64,000 nucleotides of DNA, from the NCBI RefSeq assembly GCF_002876705.1, contig NZ_MDAG01000057.1:372001-436000 (forward strand), read 5' to 3'. Below, in pieces: positions 8,705-17,682 of this stretch. The position numbers and the translations under genes are program-made. The notes under the pieces were generated by a model. That model had not been told where the DNA came from. It did no database searches and saw only the letters and a list, made by a program, of their open reading frames with translations. Position 1 is the stretch's first letter. Every line of letters starts with the position of its first letter. Source of the stretch: Enterovibrio norvegicus_B (GTDB lineage: Bacteria; Pseudomonadota; Gammaproteobacteria; Enterobacterales; Vibrionaceae).

Positions 8705-9732
8705 TATTTCTTTAGCTCCAGCCAGTATTGGTTATAGATAGAGACGGCATCACCGATGTCTGACAGGAATTGACCTTTTTGTTTCACCTCAATGGGTGGA
8801 AAGATCACTTCGCTGTTTCTCAACGCTTCAGGAAGGTGCTGTAGCGCACGTAGATTTGGCACGGCATAACCAATTTCTTCCACCAATACTGCTTGGTTTT
8901 CTGGTTTCATCAAGAAGTTGATGAAGGCATACGCCGCGTCTTTGTTCTCTGCATGTTTAGGGATAACCATGTTATCCATCCAGAAAATCGTTCCTTCTTC
9001 TGGGTAAACATAGTGTATGGCTGGGTTTTCGACCGTCGCGCGATACGCCGTGCCGTTCCACTGCATACCAACATTGACTTCGCCCATGATCAGCGGGGTA
9101 TGCGGGGCATCTGAATTGAACAGAGTCACGTTTGGTTTTAGCGTTTTTAGTTTGTCATACGCTTGGCGAATTTCATTTTCATCGCGACTGTTAACGCTGT
9201 GCCCATTCATGATTAATGCCATGCCGAACACATCGCGTACGTCATCAGTCAGTATTAGCTGACCGGCGAACGCCTCATTCCAAAGATCTGCCCAGCGTTT
9301 TACGTCTTTGCCATCCACCATGTCTGCATTGTAACCCATGCCCGTGCTGCCCCACATGTAGGGAAGAGAGTAGCGGTTTTCTGGGTCAAACGATTGATTA
9401 AGGATAGAGGCATCAAGGTGAGTAAACGCCGCGATTTTGCTCTTGTCTAATTCATGCAGCAGATTTTCTTGCGCCAGCAAAGACACGTAATAGGTGGAAG
9501 GAACGACCAAATCGTAGCCTTTTGCGTTGAGCAATTTCAACTTGGCGTACATGGTTTCGTTACTTTCAAACGTGGAGTAATTCACTTTGATCTTGGTTTC
9601 TTGTGTGAACTTTTCAATCAATGGCTGGGGAAGATATTCTGACCAGTTGTAGATGTTCAAGAATTGTTCTGCGTGCACAGAGGCGGAGAGAAGCAGGCTG
9701 GAAGTCGCTGCGATAACAAAGGATTTTTTCAT
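8704..9732 (-). CDS. Polyamine ABC transporter periplasmic binding protein (PotD/PotF type)
   Basis: A 342-residue secreted protein. The signal peptide covers about residues 1-21 (SSLLLSASVHA cut site) and is followed by the PotD/PotF hallmark LNIYNWSEYL. Later blocks YDLVVPSTYYV, LPYMWGSTGMGYN and WMDNMVIPK are those of the spermidine/putrescine-binding family, including the aromatic and acidic residues that hold the amines. No permease or ATPase gene is next to it, so it may feed a transporter encoded elsewhere. It is the first gene of a two-gene unit with the acetylpolyamine deacetylase. The ribosome site is weak. Confidence 0.85.
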   Translation of the reverse strand: MKKSFVIAATSSLLLSASVHAEQFLNIYNWSEYLPQPLIEKFTQETKIKVNYSTFESNETMYAKLKLLNAKGYDLVVPSTYYVSLLAQENLLHELDKSKIAAFTHLDASILNQSFDPENRYSLPYMWGSTGMGYNADMVDGKDVKRWADLWNEAFAGQLILTDDVRDVFGMALIMNGHSVNSRDENEIRQAYDKLKTLKPNVTLFNSDAPHTPLIMGEVNVGMQWNGTAYRATVENPAIHYVYPEEGTIFWMDNMVIPKHAENKDAAYAFINFLMKPENQAVLVEEIGYAVPNLRALQHLPEALRNSEVIFPPIEVKQKGQFLSDIGDAVSIYNQYWLELKK

Positions 9733-9941
9733 TTATGTGCTGTTTTCCGAAAACATAGTATCTGTAGATGACGCGCGATGTTGCGCGCGAGAATTACATA
9801 CGAAAACGATTGGTATATCAATGAAAGCCACGATTTTATTGGGCTACAGACGAATGTTATAGGTGAGGTGTTTTGTTCGATTGGCGTGCATTCATGAATT
9901 GAATGGTCAGAAACAGATTTGAAACGCCATGTCTTCAAACA

Positions 9942-9981
9942 GGAAGAAAAAGAAACGCCCCCTCGTCAAAGAGGGGGCGTT
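9942..9981 (-). terminator. Terminator of the alkylsulfatase gene
   Basis: An 11-bp GC-rich stem (AACGCCCCCTC / GAGGGGGCGTT) is followed on the minus strand by a T-rich stretch. It separates the alkylsulfatase gene from the downstream polyamine unit. Confidence 0.85.
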
Positions 9982-10028
9982 CATGTACTCACGTTTCACG
10001 GTGAGTAAAAGGCAGTGCTAAGTGATGA

Positions 10029-12011
10029 TTACTTCTTTGGTTCGATGATGTTGAACCAGAAATCGAAGCTGTCCATCATGCCCGCAATGTCGGTCAATGC
10101 TTTACCGTTACCTTCGATTTTTGCATCGCCTGATTTCACAAGGTCAGCAATGCTTGTTTGTCCCATCAAGACTTTATTTAACTCAGAACGGTTCATCGTC
10201 AGTGTCATGTCTGGGTTGTCAGATTGAATACCTTTCAGGTTGTTCAAGTGAGCATTTTCCAGCTCCACCAAGAAGGTTTCATTCACGTCTGGCAGTACAA
10301 AGTTGATGGTGTAATCGACATTCGCCGCTTTGGTGCCATTCAAACGTACGCCGAGGTAATCCAAGAACAATTCGGTGTCCATGGCAACGACCATGTCTGC
10401 GCCTGCTGTTTTGGTCGCATCACCGGTTTGTGTGCCGTTGCGAAGCTCGTAAGCGCCCATTAAGTAAGTATTACGTTCGCCCGCTGATTCACTCTGGTAA
10501 CCGAGTTGCTCTAAGCAGTCTGCTTGCAGGTAGCGCGCTTTTTTGTTGCTTGGCTCGGCAAATACCGCTTTGTCGACGATCTCTGCACACCAACGGTAGT
10601 CACCGCTATTGAAGGCTTTTTGGCCAACGCTAAGCACGTTCTCAACACCGCCCATGGCTTCAACATATTTTGGCGCTGCATCGGCAGGTGCGAGAGGGCG
10701 CAATGTTGCTGGGTTCATGTCGAAGTAACCCAGGTACTTGTTGATGACAGCTTTTGCATTACGGTGGTAACTGCCGTGGTAACCGCGGTTGTACCATTCG
10801 TTTGCAAGTACATCAGGCACCACAAATTCGTCTTGAATTTCGTTGATGGTGACGCCGTGGTTTGCCATACGCAGTGCTTGGTCGTGAATGTAGCCATACA
10901 TGTCACGTTGTTTACGCAAGAAGTGGTTGATGTCTTCTTTGCCCCAACGTGGCCAGCTGTGTGACGCGAACATCACGTCAGATTTGTTGGCATACATGTG
11001 AATGGATTCGTTGATGTATTTGCTCCACGCTTTCGCATCACGCACTTCTGCGCCGCGAAGGGTGTAAACATTGTGCAAGCCACCCACTGTGTTTTCTGCC
11101 ATCCACAATGCATCGAATTGTGGGAAGTAAGTGTTCATCTCCGCGGGTGCTTCTGTGCCCGGGGTGTTTTGGAATTCCATGGTGATGCCATCGATCACTT
11201 TGGTTTCCGTTTCGTCATTAATGACAGTGGTTGGTGCGATTAGGCTGACTTCGCCTTGCGCCACGCCTTTACCGATGGCGGCATCAACTTGGCCTGTTGC
11301 CGCTTTTTCTAGCGCGTTGCCGTATTGGTACGTCACGCGACGAGACATTGCATTGCCTGCCAGTACGTTCTCAGCCACTGCGTGATGCAAGAAGCCGCGT
11401 GGAGCGATGATGTCTACTTCACCGCTATCCGCTTGCTCTTGGGTCACGATGCCTTTTACGCCACCAAAGTGGTCAGCATGCGCGTGGCTGTATACCACGG
11501 CTTTCACTGGGCGCTCACCCAGTTCTTGGTTCACGAAATCTAGGGCTGCTTTTGCCGTTGCTGGCACAGTCAGTGGATCGAAAACGATCCAACCTGTGTC
11601 ACCTTGTACGAAAGTGATGTTAGCAAGGTCATAACCGCGGACTTGATAGATGCGGTCGGTGACTTTGTACAAACCGTGGTGCATGTTCAATTGCGCTTGG
11701 CGCTGAAGACTTGGGTGAATGCTGTCGTAGTCTTTGCCATCAAGCAGGAATGCGTAGTTACCGAGTTCCCAAACGACTTTGCCGTTGGCGTCTTTAATTT
11801 CAAGATTGTCTTGCTGCGCGATGAGCCCTTTTTCGACTAGCTCAAAATCTTTCTTGTCTGAGAAAGGCAGGGTGGCGCGTTGCTCAGCGGCGAAGGCTTG
11901 TGTGGTTGCCGTCGGTGCTTTGGTGTTTGATGTATAGGTATGTGCGATTGCAGGTGCGCTGATAGATGCAATCAATAATGCGATTAACGTAGGCTTGAAT
12001 GTTGTTTTCAT
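10029..12011 (-). CDS. Secreted alkyl/aryl-sulfatase, metallo-beta-lactamase fold (SdsA1/BDS1 type)
   Basis: About 660 residues. A signal peptide spans residues 1-23 (LIASISAPAIA). The metallo-beta-lactamase domain carries the Zn motif HAHADH (His176, His178, Asp180, His181). A helical dimerisation region follows, and the C-terminal ~110 residues look like the SCP2-type lipid-binding domain of SdsA1. These enzymes release sulfate from primary alkyl sulfates such as dodecyl sulfate in the periplasm. I start at the ATG at 12011, which begins the signal peptide; an ATG 28 codons upstream gives an unlikely extension. A LysR gene lies upstream on the same strand. Confidence 0.88.
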   Translation of the reverse strand: MKTTFKPTLIALLIASISAPAIAHTYTSNTKAPTATTQAFAAEQRATLPFSDKKDFELVEKGLIAQQDNLEIKDANGKVVWELGNYAFLLDGKDYDSIHPSLQRQAQLNMHHGLYKVTDRIYQVRGYDLANITFVQGDTGWIVFDPLTVPATAKAALDFVNQELGERPVKAVVYSHAHADHFGGVKGIVTQEQADSGEVDIIAPRGFLHHAVAENVLAGNAMSRRVTYQYGNALEKAATGQVDAAIGKGVAQGEVSLIAPTTVINDETETKVIDGITMEFQNTPGTEAPAEMNTYFPQFDALWMAENTVGGLHNVYTLRGAEVRDAKAWSKYINESIHMYANKSDVMFASHSWPRWGKEDINHFLRKQRDMYGYIHDQALRMANHGVTINEIQDEFVVPDVLANEWYNRGYHGSYHRNAKAVINKYLGYFDMNPATLRPLAPADAAPKYVEAMGGVENVLSVGQKAFNSGDYRWCAEIVDKAVFAEPSNKKARYLQADCLEQLGYQSESAGERNTYLMGAYELRNGTQTGDATKTAGADMVVAMDTELFLDYLGVRLNGTKAANVDYTINFVLPDVNETFLVELENAHLNNLKGIQSDNPDMTLTMNRSELNKVLMGQTSIADLVKSGDAKIEGNGKALTDIAGMMDSFDFWFNIIEPKK

Positions 12012-12116
12012 AGTGATCTCGCTTTCTTCGTTAATTGAGAAGGGAACGAGAATCACTATAAAGAAATGGCTTAGCGCGAACGATTCGTGTTGCAATAAAC
12101 AATAGTTAAGTGTTGC

Positions 12117-13034
12117 TTAATGGTTTGTAAGGATGTCTTCTATCTGTTTACGCAGCCATGTAATGCCTTCATCATTTTGTTTGGCCTGATGCCAGCAGAG
12201 AAACGTTGGGATAGGGCGGATGTCAAAGGGCAAGGGCTGGACGCTCAGTTCGAGCTTTTCTGCCCATAAATCCGCGAGGCGCTTGGGGGTAAAGCACAGT
12301 AAATCGGTCATCGCTGCTGTCGCCATTAGGTTAAGCATCGAGTCACTTTGATAATGTACTTTACGAGCAGGCAAGGGTTTTTCAATCAAGTTTGAAAACA
12401 TGAAGCTACCGAAGCGTCGGCTTGTTAGTGCGGTGTGCTTTTCGGCGAAAAATTGCTGAAGCGTTACTTTCCCGTTTAAACGAGGGTGATCTTTCGCGTA
12501 GGTAACCACAAGGGTTTCTTCAGACACTTTGGCGGTAATAACCGAAGGGTGGCTAATGGGCAAAGATGAAAGGAATAGATCGACGCCACGTTCACTAAGT
12601 ACCTGACTTGGCGTGAAGTGATTGTCTTCATAAGGCGTTAAATTAACTTTGATTCGTGGTGCGATATCACTGAGCTTTTTCAGCAACTGTGGCAATACGG
12701 CCAAATCAAAATACGCGTGACCACCGATCATAAACTCGCGAGTACTGGTGCTCGGGTCAAAAGAGGTATTGGCCTCAAGCCCGAACCTTATGGCACTTAA
12801 CCCTTCTGCGACGTGCTTGTGCATGTTGATAGCATGCTGTGTCGGTTGGATACCGCGACCTTGTCTAACAAAAAGCGGTTCGCCTACATGTTCTCGAAGC
12901 CTTGACAGGTTTTGGCTGACAGCGGCGGAGGTCATATTAAGTTTGTCGGCGGCTTTTGTCACAGAGCCTAATGTCATGACAGCATCGAAAACCGTCAGTA
13001 GGTTCAAATCGTAATCTCGTAGCATGATTTTCAT
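12117..13034 (-). CDS. LysR-type transcriptional regulator (NodD/LeuO-like)
   Basis: A 305-residue regulator. The N-terminal DYDLNLLTVFDAVMTLGSVTK and KLNMTSAAVSQNLSRLR form the helix-turn-helix; the wing ends FVRQGRGIQPT. This N-terminal style (LRDYDLNLL) is typical of the NodD/LeuO/YbeF branch. The effector domain begins at MIGGHAYFDL. It lies 105 bases upstream of the alkylsulfatase start on the same strand and is its most likely regulator (inference). The start could be the ATG at 13034 or the one at 13025; neither has a clear ribosome site. Confidence 0.85.
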   Translation of the reverse strand: MKIMLRDYDLNLLTVFDAVMTLGSVTKAADKLNMTSAAVSQNLSRLREHVGEPLFVRQGRGIQPTQHAINMHKHVAEGLSAIRFGLEANTSFDPSTSTREFMIGGHAYFDLAVLPQLLKKLSDIAPRIKVNLTPYEDNHFTPSQVLSERGVDLFLSSLPISHPSVITAKVSEETLVVTYAKDHPRLNGKVTLQQFFAEKHTALTSRRFGSFMFSNLIEKPLPARKVHYQSDSMLNLMATAAMTDLLCFTPKRLADLWAEKLELSVQPLPFDIRPIPTFLCWHQAKQNDEGITWLRKQIEDILTNH

Positions 13035-13170
13035 TAAGCTGTAGTTAAGATTTATAGCTTAACACGGCAAGGATGCGTGGGCGATAATGAGTACGTGACA
13101 AAAGGAAAAGCCATTGAGCGATTCAATGGCTTTTAGGTTGAACATGGGCTGATAAGGGAATGTGAAAAGG

Positions 13171-13347
13171 TTATTTGGCGCTGCTTTCGATACGTTCGAT
13201 TTCTCGCCAAAGATCTTCAGCCTCTGCGTGGATAAATGAGTAAGAACTGATATCACCGTTGCGTTGCGCTTGCATCGCGCGTTCTAGCTTGGCGTTATAT
13301 TGTTCACGCAGTTTCTTCGTTGGGTCTTTCTTAAACAGTGAAAACAT
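13171..13347 (-). CDS. DUF6435-type small protein (copy 2)
   Basis: A 58-residue protein reading MFSLFKKDPTKKLREQ, then QRNGDISSYS and EIERIESSAK. It aligns end to end with the copy at 2902-3084, with only scattered substitutions. AGAGGT lies about 6 bases before the ATG at 13347; the stop TAA is at 13171. It has a start, stop and ribosome site of its own, so it is a real gene despite its size. Function unknown. Confidence 0.75.
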   Translation of the reverse strand: MFSLFKKDPTKKLREQYNAKLERAMQAQRNGDISSYSFIHAEAEDLWREIERIESSAK

Positions 13348-13444
13348 ACGACACCTCTCTAATACTAGATGTACTAATCACTACGCAAAGTATTGCATAA
13401 ATGATCACGCTTGTCGTTATGGTACCTCTGTTATTGCGACGAAT

Positions 13445-14344
13445 TCATGACGCTTCTTTGACAGATTGAGTACGAGCCTTTTGAACAAACCACACGCCCA
13501 CCATGATGAATGCCATTGCGCCAAGGTCGACACTGCTGATAGGTTCATTAATTAAGAATGCCCCAATGAGCAGTGCCACGACGGGCGGAATATACGTCAC
13601 CCCTGATGCGACAATCGCCCCCATTTGATCGACCAAGTAGTAATAGATGATGTAAGCCATGCCCGTGCCTAAAATGCCGAGGCCGAAGACTAATCCCAGC
13701 GATGCTTTTGCGTCTTCAAATACAAGGGTGATGCCTGACATGTCGGTGACGAACAGCAAGAACACCATGGCAAAACCCGTTTGATACGTCGCGAGGGCGA
13801 GGGGTTTCAAGCCCAAGGGTTTGATGAAGTGCTTCGCGTATACAAACGAAATTCCGACGCTAAATGCCCCCGCAATCATATAGAGCGTTCCAAGACCATT
13901 CACACTACTCACATCGCTCTGCCAAGGCTGCGCAATCAGCAACACGCCAAGAAAGCCCATTGCAGTGCCCGTAATTGAGCCGAGGGTAATGGGTTCGTCA
14001 CGTAATAACAGTGCTGCCGAGACGAAAGTAAACAAAGGAATTGCGCCACTTAACATGCCGGCGATGCTCGAAGGCAGTAAGGCGGTGCCTTCGGCGAATG
14101 CGATGTAATAAAGAGAGGTTGCGATGAGGGACATCACCACAAAATGTTTCCAGTGCTTTACATCTTCCCAACGTAACACGCGCTTATAAAGGGCATAGAA
14201 AAACAGTGGAAGGAAACCAAATACCACGCGTAAGAATACGATTTGCACGGGAGTGATGAACTCAGCAGCCCATTTAGTGAAGAGAAACATGGTCCCCCAA
14301 ACAACCCCTAAAGCAATGAAAGCGATGGTGACTAAAGATGGCAT
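13445..14344 (-). CDS. EamA/DMT-family transporter
   Basis: About 299 residues with ten predicted membrane segments arranged as two EamA repeats. The first opens with FIALGVVWGTMFLFTKWA; the second includes AGAFSVGISFVYAK and ends with ALLIGAFLINEPIS, which parallels ALLLRDEPI in repeat one. DMT members export metabolites such as amino acids; specificity cannot be predicted. The ATG at 14344 is chosen over one at 14380 because AGAGGTG precedes it and the membrane segment then starts at once. It is divergent from the LysR gene at 14498. Confidence 0.85.
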   Translation of the reverse strand: MPSLVTIAFIALGVVWGTMFLFTKWAAEFITPVQIVFLRVVFGFLPLFFYALYKRVLRWEDVKHWKHFVVMSLIATSLYYIAFAEGTALLPSSIAGMLSGAIPLFTFVSAALLLRDEPITLGSITGTAMGFLGVLLIAQPWQSDVSSVNGLGTLYMIAGAFSVGISFVYAKHFIKPLGLKPLALATYQTGFAMVFLLFVTDMSGITLVFEDAKASLGLVFGLGILGTGMAYIIYYYLVDQMGAIVASGVTYIPPVVALLIGAFLINEPISSVDLGAMAFIMVGVWFVQKARTQSVKEAS

Positions 14345-14497
14345 GAAACACCTCTGACTGTTCCTGTTGCCGACATTCACTACTGTGGTTCGTCGGTATG
14401 ATCCGTTATTGAGAAAAATTCTATCTGGCTAGACGTCACGGGAACAAGCGCGAAAATTTTGTGCTAGTGTGAAGAAAAACTACAGTCTGGACGTTTG

Positions 14498-15370
14498 ATG
14501 CGGTTACCGAATCTCAACAGTTTACGAATCTTTGAAACGGTCGCACGTCACGGCAATGTGAGAATTGCTGCGGAGGAACTCAACCTCACCCCCAGCGCGG
14601 TGGCACAACGCGTTCGTCGTCTTGAAGAAGAGCTCGAACATGTGCTGTTTTTCAGAGAGGCGAGGGGTGTCAGTTTAACGGAAGGTGGGAAGGTGCTCTT
14701 TGGTGAAGTGTCGAGAAGCTTATCAATACTCAATCATGCCGTAAAAGCGCTGGGCGATGTAAACCAATCCGTGTTGATGAGTGTACCGCCGTCTTTCGGT
14801 GTGAAGTGGCTGATCCCGCGTCTTGGTCAATTTCAGCAACGTCATCCGGACATAGACTTGCGGCTTTCTTCTTCTGAAGCGGTGAGTAACTTTTTTGCGG
14901 ATGATGTGGATTTTGTGGTCCGTTTTGGCGTTCCTCCTTTTGGCGACGAACTTGAATGGCATTTGTTATCTCCAGTAAACCTCAAAATCGTATATAACCC
15001 GCTGTATCTAGAATCGCATCCGCCATTGCCTGCGAACCGCGATTTTACCGGACACCAACTTATTGATGACTCGCACCAGAACTGGTCTAAAGTGATGGGT
15101 AAACAAAATGGCACGAAACTCGGAAAGATGCTGAATATGTATCAAACCGGTTTGGCGATTGACGCGGCATTGTCGGGGCAGGGATTGTGCATTTCGCCTT
15201 TTGTGTTGGTGTCGAGCTATGTTGCACAAGGGGATATGGTGGTGTTCGGTGATGTGCCAGCCCCAGAGCATCAAGGCTTTTACCTGGTATATCCAAAGGG
15301 CAGGCAATTCAGCGCAGAGAAACAATGTGTCATGAAATGGTTAAGGCAGGAAATCACAGCAGGGACATGA
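14498..15370 (+). CDS. LysR-type transcriptional regulator (GcvA-like)
   Basis: About 290 residues. RLPNLNSLRIFETVARHGNV and LNLTPSAVAQRVRRLEEEL make the helix-turn-helix, in the style of GcvA-type regulators. The effector domain begins VLMSVPPSFGVKWLIPRL. The ATG at 14498 is preferred over the TTG one codon upstream. It is divergent from the EamA transporter gene with a 153-base gap, so it is a likely regulator of that exporter. Confidence 0.85.
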   Translation: MRLPNLNSLRIFETVARHGNVRIAAEELNLTPSAVAQRVRRLEEELEHVLFFREARGVSLTEGGKVLFGEVSRSLSILNHAVKALGDVNQSVLMSVPPSFGVKWLIPRLGQFQQRHPDIDLRLSSSEAVSNFFADDVDFVVRFGVPPFGDELEWHLLSPVNLKIVYNPLYLESHPPLPANRDFTGHQLIDDSHQNWSKVMGKQNGTKLGKMLNMYQTGLAIDAALSGQGLCISPFVLVSSYVAQGDMVVFGDVPAPEHQGFYLVYPKGRQFSAEKQCVMKWLRQEITAGT

Positions 15371-15433
15371 GTTTCTCGTCGCGCGTCGTTGGTCATACGT
15401 TGTTCTTAGGCTTTTACTCTTTCGCTTCTTTTT

Positions 15434-15913
15434 CTATGTTTTGCCATCGACATAACGTGCAATCATGATCACTTCATCTGCCGAATAGAGATCAGGGATC
15501 GTGACTTCTACCTCTGCGCCCAGTGTCTTTTTATAAAGGGTTTGTGCAAAATTGTCGGCGCGGGTGTTCACCATAATGTGCTTTAAGGTTGAACCTTGCT
15601 CGGCAAGCAGTGTGCGTACCTGAGGCAGTGACTGTTCAATCAATGATCGACCAACGCCTTTACCTTGCGCGTGTGAAGCGACTGCCAGCAATTCTAGATC
15701 CAAGACTGCGTCGGCGCGGAAGCCACTTTTTTGTGTCCAAGTGATGAAGCCAAGAATGTCACCGTCAGACTCGGCAACGAAATTGAGGAAGCGCGGGGCA
15801 GCGTTCAGGTTACATTCAAGCCACTCGTAAGAGCGTTGCTGGCGTACGAATGCTTCATGATGAATAGCCGCCGCTTTTGGTAAATCAGCGTGAGTCATAA
15901 GGCGAATGTGCAT
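15434..15913 (-). CDS. GNAT-family N-acetyltransferase
   Basis: A 159-residue GCN5-related acetyltransferase. Motif A is LELLAVASHAQGKGVGRSLIE, with the Q-x-x-G-x-G acetyl-CoA loop QGKGVG; motif D/B follow at NTRADNFAQTLYKKTLG. AAGG precedes the ATG at 15913. The acceptor is unknown. It is convergent with the LysR gene and divergent from the RIO kinase gene. Confidence 0.82.
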   Translation of the reverse strand: MHIRLMTHADLPKAAAIHHEAFVRQQRSYEWLECNLNAAPRFLNFVAESDGDILGFITWTQKSGFRADAVLDLELLAVASHAQGKGVGRSLIEQSLPQVRTLLAEQGSTLKHIMVNTRADNFAQTLYKKTLGAEVEVTIPDLYSADEVIMIARYVDGKT

Positions 15914-16136
15914 AGTGACCTTCTCATGAGGGAATAGCGTGTTTTATCGAGATTACAGCGCATTATAGCCCGTGTCTTTTCCATTTTTAGCATTTTATCG
16001 AAGGGGAAAGCGGCCCAATTGCGGTTGTTTCTTTACAAGTGTCGATTCGCGCTCTATTGTGCCGGAATCTTTACGGCTATTGGCTAGAATAAGCAGGTAG
16101 CAAAGTATTGTTGCGTTATTCACATACGAAGGTGAA

Positions 16137-16997
16137 ATGAAGATACCAGCGAGATTATTGCCATTGGTTGAAGATGGCATGGTTGATGAAGTGATTTCTC
16201 AGTTGATGAGCGGCAAAGAGGCCTCGGTATATGTTGTATCGAGTGGCGGCCGCATATGCTGCGCGAAAGTGTACAAAGAAATCGACCAACGTAGCTTTAA
16301 ACAAGCTGTGGCGTACCGCGAAGGGCGCAAAGTAAAAGACAGTCGCCGCGCGCGCGCGATGGCGAAAGGCTCAAAATACGGCCGCGACGAACAAGAAAAA
16401 GTGTGGCAAAACGCAGAAGTGGATGCGCTATACGCCTTGTCTGAAGCGGGTGTTCGCGTTCCTCAGCCTTACGGTTGTTTTGATGGCGTGTTATTGATGG
16501 AGCTTGTCACTGATGATAAAGATTCTGTTGCGCCGCGTTTGAACGATGTCACTTTGTCCCACGAACAAGCATTGCGAGATCATGCACAGATAATTACAGA
16601 CGTCACGCGCATGTTGTGTGCGGGTATCGTGCATGGCGATTTGTCAGAATTTAACGTGCTGGTGGATCACCTTGGCCCTGTGATTATCGATTTACCACAA
16701 GCGGTTGATGCCTCTGCAAACAACAACGCGAAGTGGATGCTCGAGCGCGATGTAAATAACATGACCAATTACTATGGCCAATACGCGCCAGAGTTGATTG
16801 GCACGCAATACGCCAAAGAAATGTGGGCGCTTTATGAAGCGGGCGAATTGACGCCAAACACGGAACTGACGGGCGTTTATGTTGATGATGGCGGAGACGC
16901 CGATGTTGATGGCTTGATGGCAGAAATTAATGCCGTGATGGAAGAAGCAAGGTTGCGCAAAGAGCGTCGTCTTGAAGCGGAAGCTGACGAAGACTGA
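16137..16997 (+). CDS. RIO1-type serine protein kinase
   Basis: A 286-residue atypical kinase. The flexible P-loop SGKEASVY lies at 25-32 and Lys44 (AKVYKEID) is the nucleotide-binding lysine. The catalytic loop HGDLSEFNVL holds Asp168, and IIDLPQAVD supplies the metal-binding Asp185. Residues 60-85 (basic, RKVKDSRRARAMAKGSKYG) match the family insert, and the acidic/basic C-terminal tail is typical. RIO1 proteins occur widely in gammaproteobacteria; their bacterial substrates are poorly known. AAGGTG precedes the ATG. Its terminator is shared with the convergent ynjF. Confidence 0.88.
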   Translation: MKIPARLLPLVEDGMVDEVISQLMSGKEASVYVVSSGGRICCAKVYKEIDQRSFKQAVAYREGRKVKDSRRARAMAKGSKYGRDEQEKVWQNAEVDALYALSEAGVRVPQPYGCFDGVLLMELVTDDKDSVAPRLNDVTLSHEQALRDHAQIITDVTRMLCAGIVHGDLSEFNVLVDHLGPVIIDLPQAVDASANNNAKWMLERDVNNMTNYYGQYAPELIGTQYAKEMWALYEAGELTPNTELTGVYVDDGGDADVDGLMAEINAVMEEARLRKERRLEAEADED

Positions 16998-17023
16998 TTT
17001 CGCCTTCACACAGAACATCAAAT

Positions 17024-17058
17024 AAAAAGAGGTTAGCGCATTGCTAACCTCTTTTTTT
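17024..17058. terminator. Bidirectional terminator between the RIO kinase gene and ynjF
   Basis: A 14-bp stem (AAAAAGAGGTTAGC / GCTAACCTCTTTTT) with a 5-base loop, between convergent genes. Confidence 0.92.
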
Positions 17059-17073
17059 GGTAAAACCAAAATG

Positions 17074-17682
17074 CTAGAGCTTTAACGTTTGATAACCCGC
17101 CCAGACGCGTGTTGCTGTCGTGACCCAACACAGTGCACCAAACGTCCATGCAATCTCTGCAAAGTAGCCCGGAAATAAACAAAACAGCACGAAGCATGCG
17201 ATGGTTTCGGTGCCTTCCGTTAACCCGCCGATGTAGTACAACGATTTGTTTTGATAAACAGGGTTCTCGATGTCGCGCTTACTCGCCATGACCGCAAACG
17301 CCAAAAAGCTCGACCCTGTTCCCATGAAGGAAAATACCAAGAACGTTGCCGCAACGGCATTTTGGTCGGGGTTCGCCAATGCAAAGGCGAAAGGGATCAT
17401 CGCGTAAAACAAAAAATCCAAGGTGATATCGAGGAAACCGCCTGCATCTGTTATTCCTTGCCGCCGCGCCAATGCGCCATCAAGCCCATCAAAAATCCGA
17501 TTAATTGCAATAAACAACAAACCCAATCCGTAGTGCTCGGTCGCGATGGCGGGCAGGGCGAGCAAGCCGATGAAGAAGCCTGCAACCGTGACTTGGTTAG
17601 CGGAAAAACCAATGGTGTCGGGCAGTTTTGCTGCTTGTTTTAGCGGCCAGCGAATCACTGCAATGGCATAACGATCAAGCAT
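17074..17682 (-). CDS. ynjF: CDP-alcohol phosphatidyltransferase family protein (YnjF-like)
   Basis: A 202-residue integral membrane enzyme with about five or six transmembrane segments. The catalytic signature DG-x2-AR-x7-G-x3-D-x3-D is present as DGALARRQGITDAGG then FLDITLD. Enzymes of this family transfer a phosphatidyl group from CDP-diacylglycerol to an alcohol; the acceptor is unknown for YnjF. Its ATG overlaps the end of the ATPase gene by 8 bases, as the fourth gene of a ynjB-C-D-F operon. GGAGG gives a strong start. Confidence 0.82.
   Translation of the reverse strand: MLDRYAIAVIRWPLKQAAKLPDTIGFSANQVTVAGFFIGLLALPAIATEHYGLGLLFIAINRIFDGLDGALARRQGITDAGGFLDITLDFLFYAMIPFAFALANPDQNAVAATFLVFSFMGTGSSFLAFAVMASKRDIENPVYQNKSLYYIGGLTEGTETIACFVLFCLFPGYFAEIAWTFGALCWVTTATRVWAGYQTLKL

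Noticed and set aside
10715..10964. Small frames on both strands inside the alkylsulfatase gene
   Set aside because: Shadow frames within the conserved sulfatase coding sequence.
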